DNA of 64,000 nucleotides from Leptospira kirschneri serovar Cynopteri str. 3522 CT (GTDB lineage: Bacteria; Spirochaetota; Leptospiria; Leptospirales; Leptospiraceae). Below, piece by piece: positions 56,215-64,000 of the stretch (positions are counted from its first letter, which is position 1; each line of letters opens with the position of its first letter). The stretch covers positions 279,001 to 343,000 of the forward strand of contig NZ_AHMN02000013.1 of the NCBI RefSeq assembly GCF_000243695.2, given 5' to 3'. The position numbers and the translations under genes were made by a program. Below the pieces are notes generated by a model. That model did no database searches. It saw only the letters and a list, made by a program, of their open reading frames with translations, and was not told the DNA's origin.

Positions 56215-56295
56215 TATTTTATAAAACCTAATCTTTCAATAAAAATAAAATGTGGAACTATCACAACATCTATTTTTTACAATTAAATTTTGAAA

Positions 56296-56408
56296 ATGTA
56301 GGAACTCATACGAATTCCAATCGTGAAAAACGAATATTTAAAAATTCATAATGTGACTTAATCTGTGGGAACTCTCACAAATCTAGATTTTACGATCAAA
56401 CTTTGAAA
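56296..56408 (+). repeat. R3 repeat, single unit
   Basis: A single 112-bp-type unit: ATGTAGGAACTCATACGAAT, TAATGTGACTTAATCTG, TGTGGGAACTCTCACA, then TTTTACGATCAAACTTTG. The order and spacing match the tandem copy at 33.7 kb. Confidence 0.78.
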
Positions 56409-56674
56409 TTCACTTTTAGAAAAATTTTTCTATTTTCTCTTATGTAGAACTCACGTTTTTAAAGTTTTATACATAAGAATTTCAGAATAAATTGCGACAA
56501 TTTAAAAGTCTATCTCAAAACAAGGTTTATGGTATCAGATTTTACTTTAACGTTTGAAAAAAATATTTTTTAGTTTATACGAATTCTATTTTAGAAATTT
56601 GTTTTATTATACTTTACTAAAATATTTTTGTAAAAGATTGAGTTGGTGGCTCACTAACTTCGTTATGATTTTAT

Positions 56675-56790
56675 GTTTTAGTTAATAAACTTCTGATTTA
56701 TCTTTTTTGAAATTTATTAACTAAAGTTGAGGCACAACCTGTTTGTCGATCGTTGTGCTTCAACTTCCTTAGAGAGGTTTGGTGGTCGGT
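56675..56790. repeat. R1-like hairpin remnant
   Basis: TTAGTTAATAAA / TTTATTAACTAA is a perfect 12-bp pair, followed by GTTGAGGCACAAC / GTTGTGCTTCAAC (one mismatch). These are the R1 central stem and the next stem without the outer ends. Confidence 0.5.
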
Positions 56791-56856
56791 GATTTAAAAT
56801 TTAAAGAGACCATATCCGAACATGCGCCACTTTATTCGGTTTTCTTTTTGATTTTT

Positions 56857-56982
56857 CTATACAAATCCTGCCAGTTTTTCTTGGTCCTGGGCGAGTAGAA
56901 TTACGGATTCGCAATAAGTTTCCCAGTCGGTTCTTCCGGATGCAAAATCGAGATAAATGGATTCTAATAATAGAAAAAACAT
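56857..56982 (-). CDS. Candidate 41-aa small protein, divergent from murB
   Basis: A short ORF not long enough for usual cut-offs. It begins at ATG 56982 with AAAGAGGTG five bases upstream, a strong ribosome binding site. The peptide starts MFFLLLESIYLDFASGRTDW and ends DQEKLAGFV. Hydrophobic start, then acidic and aromatic residues. No family known. Its codons are ordinary for this genome. It is divergent from murB, 59 bp away. A real gene is plausible but not proven. Confidence 0.5.
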   Translation of the reverse strand: MFFLLLESIYLDFASGRTDWETYCESVILLAQDQEKLAGFV

Positions 56983-57041
56983 AAATCACCTCTTTCTTTA
57001 AGATCGATCCGATTTCAGATTTTCCTTGAGTTCTTTTTTTT

Positions 57042-58034
<993 letters not shown>

Positions 58035-58226
58035 TTTTTTTCTAAGTTTATTACAAATACGTTTAAAAATGAATCTTATGCCTATCCATGTTATAGGTTT
58101 TTATACAAAAAATAATCTAAGAGCTGCATTCGTATGGATTTTTTTGTATTTATAAGTAATTTATAATGTACTTATAAAACCTCTAAAATTAGACGCTGTA
58201 TGTTGTTTGCAAGTCATAGAGAATGG

Positions 58227-59210
58227 TCATTCTTTAGAAGCATACATCGATAGATCTGCTTCGTGTATCAACTCATCAAGTTTTTGAATAGAACCGATCG
58301 ACATTCCCCAAGTAAAATTAAAAGGAGGATCGTTTTCCTCACATTTTTTTAGAAGGACGGACATTGTTTCCCTAAATCGGTTTTGGGTTTGGAGTATTTT
58401 TTCCTGATTTTCATGTTGTACTAAAACTAAAAATTCATCTCCTCCAATTCTGAATATTTTATCCGTTCCACGAATTACGTAACGAAGAATATCCGCAAAA
58501 TAACAGAGCACTTGATCTCCCGTTTTATGGCCGTAAGTGTCGTTGATCATTTTAAAATCGTTTAAGTCTAAAAGGGAGACTAACGCAATATGGTTTTCTA
58601 TTGTCCTACCGGACCATTTTTCTTTAAGATGATTCAGCTTATTGCGGTTAAACGCTCCAGTCAATGAGTCTCGAAATGCAAGTATTTTTGTTTTTTCATA
58701 TTGATCTGAATGTGCTAAGGAGATTGCAGTAAAATCTGCTATCGTTTGAAGAATGACTAAATCTTCAGGAGAAAAAGAGGATCCGTTAAAACGATTTACT
58801 AATTCGATAACCCCGTGGACTTCTCCTCTGAATATCATTGGGACTGCTATGATCGTTTTTGTCTCGAATCCTGTTCTTTCGTCGACTTTTTTGGAAAACC
58901 TAGGATCGTTTTTTACGTTCTCTACAAAGATTGGGGATTTTGTCTGAACAACTGAACCGGCAATTCCTTCTCCCGACTTTAATCGAATATTTCTAATATG
59001 ATTGAATTGTATTCCTTCCGCTATTAGAAAAAATAATTCTTCCGAACTTTCATCGTAACGCATCAAACTCCAATTTTTAGGACTAAAAAATAAACGGACT
59101 TCTTCCATTACTGCACTTAGTACTTCTTGCTGCTCTAACGAAGAGGTAATAATTTTTCCAAGGGAAGAATATAACTTAATTAATTCCGGTTTTGAGTCTT
59201 TTAAGGTCAT
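58227..59210 (-). CDS. GAF-GGDEF diguanylate cyclase
   Basis: A 327-aa soluble diguanylate cyclase making cyclic di-GMP. An N-terminal GAF sensor (about 20-165; [39 protein letters not shown]) precedes a GGDEF domain (about 175-325) with the intact catalytic motif [12 protein letters not shown]. An RGTD sequence five residues before GGDEF is a complete inhibitory I-site, so product feedback is likely. No membrane segment, so it responds to an intracellular signal. Single gene between repeats. Confidence 0.94.
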   Translation of the reverse strand: MTLKDSKPELIKLYSSLGKIITSSLEQQEVLSAVMEEVRLFFSPKNWSLMRYDESSEELFFLIAEGIQFNHIRNIRLKSGEGIAGSVVQTKSPIFVENVKNDPRFSKKVDERTGFETKTIIAVPMIFRGEVHGVIELVNRFNGSSFSPEDLVILQTIADFTAISLAHSDQYEKTKILAFRDSLTGAFNRNKLNHLKEKWSGRTIENHIALVSLLDLNDFKMINDTYGHKTGDQVLCYFADILRYVIRGTDKIFRIGGDEFLVLVQHENQEKILQTQNRFRETMSVLLKKCEENDPPFNFTWGMSIGSIQKLDELIHEADLSMYASKE

Positions 59211-59300
59211 TGGTATTTTTTACTCTTTTTTATTTTATTAAGAGTTTGAAGCGTTATTTATCAAGATATTTCCAAGAAAACTATGATTTTATTCTAGTGT

Positions 59301-59390
59301 TGATTTTATAAAATACACACCATAAATTTTTAAACAAGTCTCCCATGTAACTTAGAATTTGGGATATTTTATTATGTAGCGCTTGGTATA
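59301..59390 (+). repeat. R2-like repeat, diverged
   Basis: TGATTTTATAAAATACAC at the left, GGGATATTTTATTATGTAGC and GCTTGGTATA at the right follow the R2 order. Strongly diverged. Confidence 0.45.
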
Positions 59391-59491
59391 AGTTTTTTTT
59401 TTTCAGGGACAATTTTTGAAACTAAACGTTGTATTGGAATAGAATAAACGTTATTCATTACTTAGAAATTTAGATTGTATTGAACTCGCGT

Positions 59492-59692
59492 TACTACTGA
59501 TCTCTATAAAATTGAGTACCGTTAATTCTATCACAAAACGTTGATTCTATGTAAAATATTCGGTACTTTATTAGAGTTGTTGAAAAATGAATTCTCCATC
59601 TGTTTCTATTCCATGGAAACGAGCAATTGAAATAGTTTTGTTAAACTGAACTATGGAGTTTTTCAACAACTCTATTATATAGTTATGAATAA
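59492..59692 (+). repeat. R2 repeat, copy 3, interrupted by M1
   Basis: R2 sequence starts at 59492 (TACTACTGATCTC) and reaches GGTACTTTATTA at 59573. It resumes after the insertion with TATTATATAGTTATGAATAA (59673-59692). Without the insertion the order equals the uninterrupted copies at 1571 and 32361. Confidence 0.9.
59574..59672 (-). mobile_element. M1 miniature element inserted in R2, with 5-bp target duplication
   Basis: A 99-bp element with perfect inverted ends GAGTTGTTGAAAAA / TTTTTCAACAACTC, flanked by TATTA on both sides (59569-59573 and 59673-59677). The uninterrupted R2 copies have a single TATTA here, which shows a true insertion. No coding capacity, so it must be moved by a transposase elsewhere. 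Confidence 0.9.
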
Positions 59693-59753
59693 GAGCTTGT
59701 CCTAAAACCTCAAAGAATTTTACGCGATAATCTCTTAGAAATTTTTAATAAAA

Positions 59754-59983
59754 TGCAGTAGTTCCTACAAATTAGGTTGTATCTGTATCTGGCAATTTGC
59801 GAACTTTTAAGCAGTTCCAATCTTATTCAATTTTCGTAGTAGTTCTCACATTGAACGGTTTTGGGACAAACTCTACCCTATACAATAAAGTGTCATAAAT
59901 GCTGAAATAAATCCTAAAATGTGGGAACTACGACAAGCCACGAATTTACAAATAAATTCTAAAAGTATAGGAACTCATACTAG
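59754..59983. repeat. R3 repeats in both orientations
   Basis: A reverse unit at about 59754-59855 (GCAGTAGTTCCTACAAATT, TAGTAGTTCTCACATT) and a forward partial unit at about 59920-59983 (TGTGGGAACTACGACA, TATAGGAACTCATAC). They stand just downstream of the interrupted R2. Confidence 0.6.
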
Positions 59984-60065
59984 TTAATAATTTTATTATA
60001 TTCAAATTAATACAAAGACAAATCCAAACGATTGAGCGAGGATTTGTCTAGGAGTTTATTTTGTG

Positions 60066-61826
60066 TTAGACGGGAATTGCCTGTTTGGAAGCTCTTTCCA
60101 GTTTGATCAAATTGGCGCTAGTGATAGCTATACTATCCAAGTTATAGGTTTGAGAAATTGATATTCGTCTTTCGAGTTCTTTTCCATTTAACACTTTCAA
60201 GGACTTTTCCAAAAGAAGTCCGCATAAAAAACGAGCCGCTATTTCTACAACCTCGAACGCTAAAGAATCTTTTACGTTTCCGTCATGAATGGATTTGTAA
60301 AATACTACGCTTGAATCTAAATCTTTCCAAACTTTTTTAAGATCTTCCGAGGCAGAAAATTTGGAAAGTTCTGCTTCCGAATATTGTCTGAGTTGTCCGG
60401 TTGGAGACATTCCAGATACGACACCTCCAATTGCGGCGACAATTTGTAATTGAGTCGTTCCTTCGTAGATTGTAGTAATTCTACTATCTCTATAAATTCG
60501 AGCCACGTCGTAGTCTTCAGTGTAACCACTTCCACCATGGATTTGTAATGCGTCCGATGCAATTGCAACACATCCTTCGGAAGCGTAGTATTTACTCAAC
60601 GGAGTAAAAAGGTCTGCAAGTTTTTCCCAACGACGAATGGATTCATCCTGACTTATTTCTTTTTCTGATTTACCTTCTATTTTAATAAGATGTTCTTTTG
60701 GCCAGTGATAAAGATCGATCGCCTTTCCGGTTTCAGCGATTAGAACTCTGGTCGCTAAAATTTCTCTTTCCATACGATCTAAAATTTTTTTCACTGCGGG
60801 AATTTGTTCGATCGGTTTTCCAAACTGAATTCTTTCAGAAGCATATTTTTTAGCTTCGTAATAAGCGGCGGTTGCAATTCCCAAAGATTGAGTTGCGATT
60901 GTAAGCCTGGCCGCGTTCATCATTCCCATCGAATATTTTACAAGTCCATATCCGGTTTTGCCGATCAATTCTCCCGGAGAATTATCAAAAACTACTTCAC
61001 AAGTAGGAGAACAATGAAGCCCTAATTTATGCTCCACACCCGCGATATGTACGTCGTTTCCTTTTACTAGAAAAAAAGATAAACCCCTCGCACCACTTTC
61101 GGGCGATCCTGTTCTCGCTAACGTAAGAATTATGGACGGTGCATTGATATAACCACAAGCGTGTGTAATAAAACGTTTGGCTCCGTTGATTCTCCAAATT
61201 CCGTTTGCGTCTTGAGAAGCTCTTGTTTGAACATTAGGAAGATCGGATCCATAGTTTGGTTCTGTAAGTGCCATTGCCGCGCTGTATTTTCCTGCGGAAA
61301 TTTCCGGAATCCATTTTTCGCACATTTCGGAAGAAGCGTATCTTTCCATGATTTCTACAATGTTTATATTTCCGTAGGAAAGACAAAAAGCGGCGTCTGC
61401 CCTTGCGGCAACTTCCATCATAAAAGATTGAACTGTTGCTGGTAATCCCATGCCGCCGTATTTTCTACTGATTGAAATTGGCATCAAACCGGCGTCTCGG
61501 AGTGTGTTATAACATTCTTCTTGTGCTTTTGGAAAAGTCACTTTTCCGTTTTCATATTTAAGTCCAATCCGATCCATTTCCTTACTGCGAGGGGCTACAA
61601 ATTCACCCATAATTTCACCTAAGGACTCTAAAACGGATTTATAATATTCTTTAGCTTCTTCCACGTTGGAAGGTGCATAGGCTAATCTTTCATTGCCTGT
61701 TTTTTTATATTCTTCTGCGTCTTCGAATTTATGTTCGTATGCATGGATGATTTCTTCCCAATCGATTAACCGGTTAAAAACGAGTTTTAGATCTTCATTG
61801 TCTTGAAAGTAATTGCTGATAATCAT
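60066..61826 (-). CDS. Acyl-CoA dehydrogenase family protein
   Basis: Flavoenzyme of 586 aa for alpha-beta dehydrogenation of acyl-CoA in fatty-acid oxidation. Signature segments: AMALTEPNYGSDLPNVQTRA (FAD/substrate), GAKRFITHACG, GARGLSFFLVKG, GYGLVKYSMGMMNAARL, QIHGGSGYTEDYDVARIYRD and the typical IYEGTTQLQ. About 85 extra N-terminal and 130 C-terminal residues make it longer than standard (about 380 aa), as in the larger AidB/long-chain type. The start is ATG 61826, with GAGAGG upstream, in preference to the TTG six codons earlier. Chain-length specificity is unknown. Confidence 0.92.
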   Translation of the reverse strand: MIISNYFQDNEDLKLVFNRLIDWEEIIHAYEHKFEDAEEYKKTGNERLAYAPSNVEEAKEYYKSVLESLGEIMGEFVAPRSKEMDRIGLKYENGKVTFPKAQEECYNTLRDAGLMPISISRKYGGMGLPATVQSFMMEVAARADAAFCLSYGNINIVEIMERYASSEMCEKWIPEISAGKYSAAMALTEPNYGSDLPNVQTRASQDANGIWRINGAKRFITHACGYINAPSIILTLARTGSPESGARGLSFFLVKGNDVHIAGVEHKLGLHCSPTCEVVFDNSPGELIGKTGYGLVKYSMGMMNAARLTIATQSLGIATAAYYEAKKYASERIQFGKPIEQIPAVKKILDRMEREILATRVLIAETGKAIDLYHWPKEHLIKIEGKSEKEISQDESIRRWEKLADLFTPLSKYYASEGCVAIASDALQIHGGSGYTEDYDVARIYRDSRITTIYEGTTQLQIVAAIGGVVSGMSPTGQLRQYSEAELSKFSASEDLKKVWKDLDSSVVFYKSIHDGNVKDSLAFEVVEIAARFLCGLLLEKSLKVLNGKELERRISISQTYNLDSIAITSANLIKLERASKQAIPV

Positions 61827-61896
61827 GGAGTTCGTACCTCTCAATTATGCCCAATAATTAAGAGTATCGAGAAGAGATGTCAAGCATCAAAGAAAA

Positions 61897-63465
61897 CTAA
61901 TTTGCGGTCTTATCCTCTTCTTTCAATTTTTTTAATTTTGGCAATTCGCCAATTGCAACTGAATACCAAATCGTATTCAAAGAATGTTGATAATATGCCT
62001 TTCGATAGGCAATTTCAGAATCTAAAAAAGAAGTTTCAGATACTAAAAGTTCAAGACGGGAAACTGTTTTAAAACTGAAACCTCTTCTTTGAGAACTTAG
62101 ATTGGATTCTGCGGAATTGCGTGCTTTTGAATATAGGGATAATAAACGAGCGGAGTTTAAGGAACTTTCATATGCTTTTCGAATTTCATCGGTTGCGATC
62201 CTTTTTGTTTGAGACAATTGTAATTCTGCTTGTCTCAATGCAGATTCTGCCTGTTTAACTCCTGCCGTGATGGTTCCGGCGGATAATAGAGGCACGTTGA
62301 TAGATAGTTGCATCGTAATGTCTTTATTTGGAGTTGTATTGTGTTCTGGAATTGTATAATAATTATTTAATGTAACCGAAGGTAAATGCCCACCCCAGGC
62401 TTTTTTCAAATTGAATTCCGCCGCCTTTAAGTTTTCTTTTGCAGCGATTACGTCGTATCGTTTTGCGATTCTTTCTTCGGGTAATAGGTTTTGAGGAATG
62501 GAGATTACTTCTTTAGGAATTGCCAATCGTAAACCACCTTCTCCGGCTCCTATAAGACTTTCCAGTGCCATTTCCGCCTGCTTTAACTGATACTTAAAAT
62601 CTTCTAAATATGCTTCGGATCTGGAAAAATCCGCTTCGGCTCCGCTTAAGTCCGCTCTTGTAATTTTTCCCAAGGAAAAAAGTCTTCTTCTTTCTTGGAT
62701 TGTTTTGCGAACCAAATCGGTCTTTTTTTCCTCCAAAAGAATGATTTCCTTTAATTGTAGAACATTATAATATGCTTGTGCAATTTCTAGATAGAGTCGC
62801 CCAGATTCGTAACGGGCTTCATTCAGTCTCACGTTAGTTAGGGCACCAGCGGCTTTATAAGTAGTATATTGATTTATTCCGTTTAAGATGGGAATGCTTA
62901 AAAGTAATCTCGTTCCAGGACCAACCGTAGGAGGAAGGCTGCTTGTAGAAGAGCTTCCGGTAAGAGGATTTGGTTCCGTATAAAAAGGATTAAAGTGGGA
63001 GTTGGGTCCCGGAATTCTATAGAATTTATTATACACTAAAGATAAAGAAGGAAAAAAGGAAGCGAACGCAGCAGCTTTTTGAGCATCTGCCTGTTGGATC
63101 GCTTCTTCTCTAAGGGCGATTCTTTCCGTTCTTTCCACCGCGAAAGCGTATAGTTCGTCTATAGTTAATTCCTGTTCGGGTAATATACTTTTGATCTTTG
63201 CGGTAGTTACCCCGGTTACCTCTTCTAACCTCGGTTCAACAATTCCGTCTCCTGTTCGAATTCCGGAATCGTCCGTACATCCGATTGCAAATACGAATAT
63301 AAAAAAGGAAACGAATGTAAAAAAAACGTTTTGGAATTTGAAATTTTTTTCTGTATCCAACTTATTTTTATAAGATGTTTTATACTTTAGGAATGATAAG
63401 GAATTCTTGTCATGGAATATAAGTTTATAATTATTTTTTAATGTATCTTTTGAAAATACGTGCAT
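61897..63465 (-). CDS. TolC-like outer-membrane efflux lipoprotein
   Basis: Outer-membrane channel of an efflux system, about 522 aa. The two long helical hairpins of the OEP family are visible (ERIALREEAIQQADAQKAAA and KLEQALRQAELQLSQTKR-like QAESALRQAELQLSQTKRIA). A hydrophobic stretch ending FVFAIGC near position 67 of the reading used looks like a lipobox, so the true start is probably downstream of ATG 63465. The frame before that runs into an R3 motif and is unlikely to code. The RND gene downstream in the reading sense (upstream on the strand) lies 180 bp away. Confidence 0.85.
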   Translation of the reverse strand: MHVFSKDTLKNNYKLIFHDKNSLSFLKYKTSYKNKLDTEKNFKFQNVFFTFVSFFIFVFAIGCTDDSGIRTGDGIVEPRLEEVTGVTTAKIKSILPEQELTIDELYAFAVERTERIALREEAIQQADAQKAAAFASFFPSLSLVYNKFYRIPGPNSHFNPFYTEPNPLTGSSSTSSLPPTVGPGTRLLLSIPILNGINQYTTYKAAGALTNVRLNEARYESGRLYLEIAQAYYNVLQLKEIILLEEKKTDLVRKTIQERRRLFSLGKITRADLSGAEADFSRSEAYLEDFKYQLKQAEMALESLIGAGEGGLRLAIPKEVISIPQNLLPEERIAKRYDVIAAKENLKAAEFNLKKAWGGHLPSVTLNNYYTIPEHNTTPNKDITMQLSINVPLLSAGTITAGVKQAESALRQAELQLSQTKRIATDEIRKAYESSLNSARLLSLYSKARNSAESNLSSQRRGFSFKTVSRLELLVSETSFLDSEIAYRKAYYQHSLNTIWYSVAIGELPKLKKLKEEDKTAN

Positions 63466-63530
63466 ATTTTTAGTTTTACGGTTCGTTCTATTTGATTCGA
63501 TTAATTGTGAGTTTTCCAAATGCCTAAAGA

Positions 63531-63711
63531 TGTGGAAACTCATACAATTTTTAACACTATCCAAAGTTTATAAATCTCTTTACGGATTCCTATAAAATTG
63601 AGCACCCATAAATCTTGTGACTAATTCGTTTTCGGTATAATCTTTCTTACTTAGAATTTCACATTATTGAAATGTAAACAATCGGGTACTTGATTATATA
63701 ATTCTAAGTAA
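63531..63711. repeat. R3 motif and R2-like repeat between efflux genes
   Basis: TGTGGAAACTCATACAA (63531-63547) is an R3 motif; from about 63586 TCCTATAAAATTGAGCACC ... TTGATTATATAATTCTAAG is a diverged R2 copy to about 63711. They fill the gap between the RND and TolC-like genes. Confidence 0.5.
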
Positions 63712-63743
63712 CATCTAATTGTTCAATTGGATCTACTTTAAAC

Positions 63744-64000
63744 TTATATTTTACTGGTCTTGGGTCGAGTTTTTACCTCCTTTTCTCCTAAATAGTACGC
63801 GGCGGGAACTACTAAAAGTGTAATCAAGGTTGAAAGTGTCATACCACCTAGTATGGTTACCGCCATCGGAATTCTAGTTTCTGCTCCCGGTCCAAGCGCC
63901 AACGCAGGCGGAATTGCCGCGGCGATAGAACTAAAAGAAGTCATCAACACAGGTCTTAAACGGATAGGACAACCTTCTCGGATTGATTCTTGAATATTTT
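63744..64000 (-). CDS. RND-family efflux transporter, C-terminal part (truncated by window end)
   Basis: Only the last 85 residues are in the window; the gene continues past base 64000. The frame reads SIREGCPIRLRPVLMTSFSS, then AAAIPPALALGPGAETRIPM and AVTILGGMTLSTLITLLVV with a PAAY motif. That is the C-terminal helix bundle of AcrB/CusA-type proton-driven exporters. Its position ahead of the TolC-like gene on the same strand suggests a tripartite pump with a periplasmic adaptor just beyond the window. Drug or metal specificity cannot be told. Confidence 0.9.
   Translation of the reverse strand, partial: NIQESIREGCPIRLRPVLMTSFSSIAAAIPPALALGPGAETRIPMAVTILGGMTLSTLITLLVVPAAYYLGEKEVKTRPKTSKI

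Noticed and set aside
56801..56989. Reverse-strand frame of 62 codons near murB
   Set aside because: It is a different frame over the better-supported 41-aa ORF and has an arginine-rich, non-protein-like composition.
63466..63564. N-terminal extension of the TolC-like protein
   Set aside because: The extra frame overlaps an R3 motif, has no signal-peptide features and no ribosome binding site; the lipoprotein signal lies much further in.

Overview
The window looks like chromosome of a pathogenic Leptospira (close to L. interrogans). The protein content is spirochaetal and specifically leptospiral: an FcpA flagellar-coiling protein, a DUF1564 protein, an LpxA of the leptospiral type, a small leptospiral-style lipoprotein, two 7TMR-DISM receptors and a phasin-like protein. 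Coding DNA is AT-rich, genes are often separated by repeat-filled AT-rich gaps, and TTG/GTG starts are common. This is recognition from sequence, not a database match.

Layout. 1-10 kb: rsgA, a hybrid histidine kinase, a B12-binding radical SAM enzyme, an alpha/beta hydrolase, a GNAT acetyltransferase, a CWC zinc protein and a CPA1 antiporter. 11-17 kb: a hotdog protein, a membrane-anchored AraC regulator, an MltA transglycosylase, a phasin-like gene with a clear promoter and palindrome, and a GlpQ phosphodiesterase. 17.3-18.7 kb: a SET-domain gene with an IS5-family (IS427-like) element in its 5' region. 19-28 kb: rppH-globin-acyP coupled operon, an unknown 523-aa protein, an aldo/keto reductase, a KtrA/KtrB potassium uptake operon, adenosine deaminase. 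28.9-34 kb: DUF1564, MATE pump, gmd, a small membrane protein. 34-41.9 kb: fcpA, then a DnaC-like ATPase-folK-panB-aroF run, an HPt protein, lpxA-galE. 42-55.4 kb: VanY-type peptidase, lipoprotein, an overlapping metallophosphoesterase-nucleotidyltransferase-zinc protein-recG operon, gpsA, an 858-aa repeat protein, a CNNM/CorC protein, and separate coaC and coaB. 55.8-64 kb: a small protein, a 41-aa ORF, murB, a GAF-GGDEF cyclase, acyl-CoA dehydrogenase, and a TolC-like/RND efflux pair cut by the window end.

How the genes work together: several feed the cell envelope (mltA, murB, lpxA, VanY, galE, gmd, efflux) and cofactor supply (folK, panB, coaC, coaB). Signalling is represented by the hybrid kinase, the HPt protein, the AraC receptor and the diguanylate cyclase, but these are scattered and their partners cannot be read from position.

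The intergenic DNA is the least explained part. I see four dispersed repeat families. R1 (about 150-290 bp) has short inverted ends related to TAACGTGAG and internal stems that co-vary between copies. R2 (about 95 bp) ends in a TATAGTTATGAGTAA-like tail. R3 (112-bp unit) is built on a TGTGGGAACT motif and is tandemly duplicated once. M1 (about 95-100 bp) has GAGTTGTTGAAAAA inverted ends, and one copy has jumped into an R2 copy, leaving a 5-bp target duplication. No rRNA, tRNA, CRISPR array or prophage was seen.
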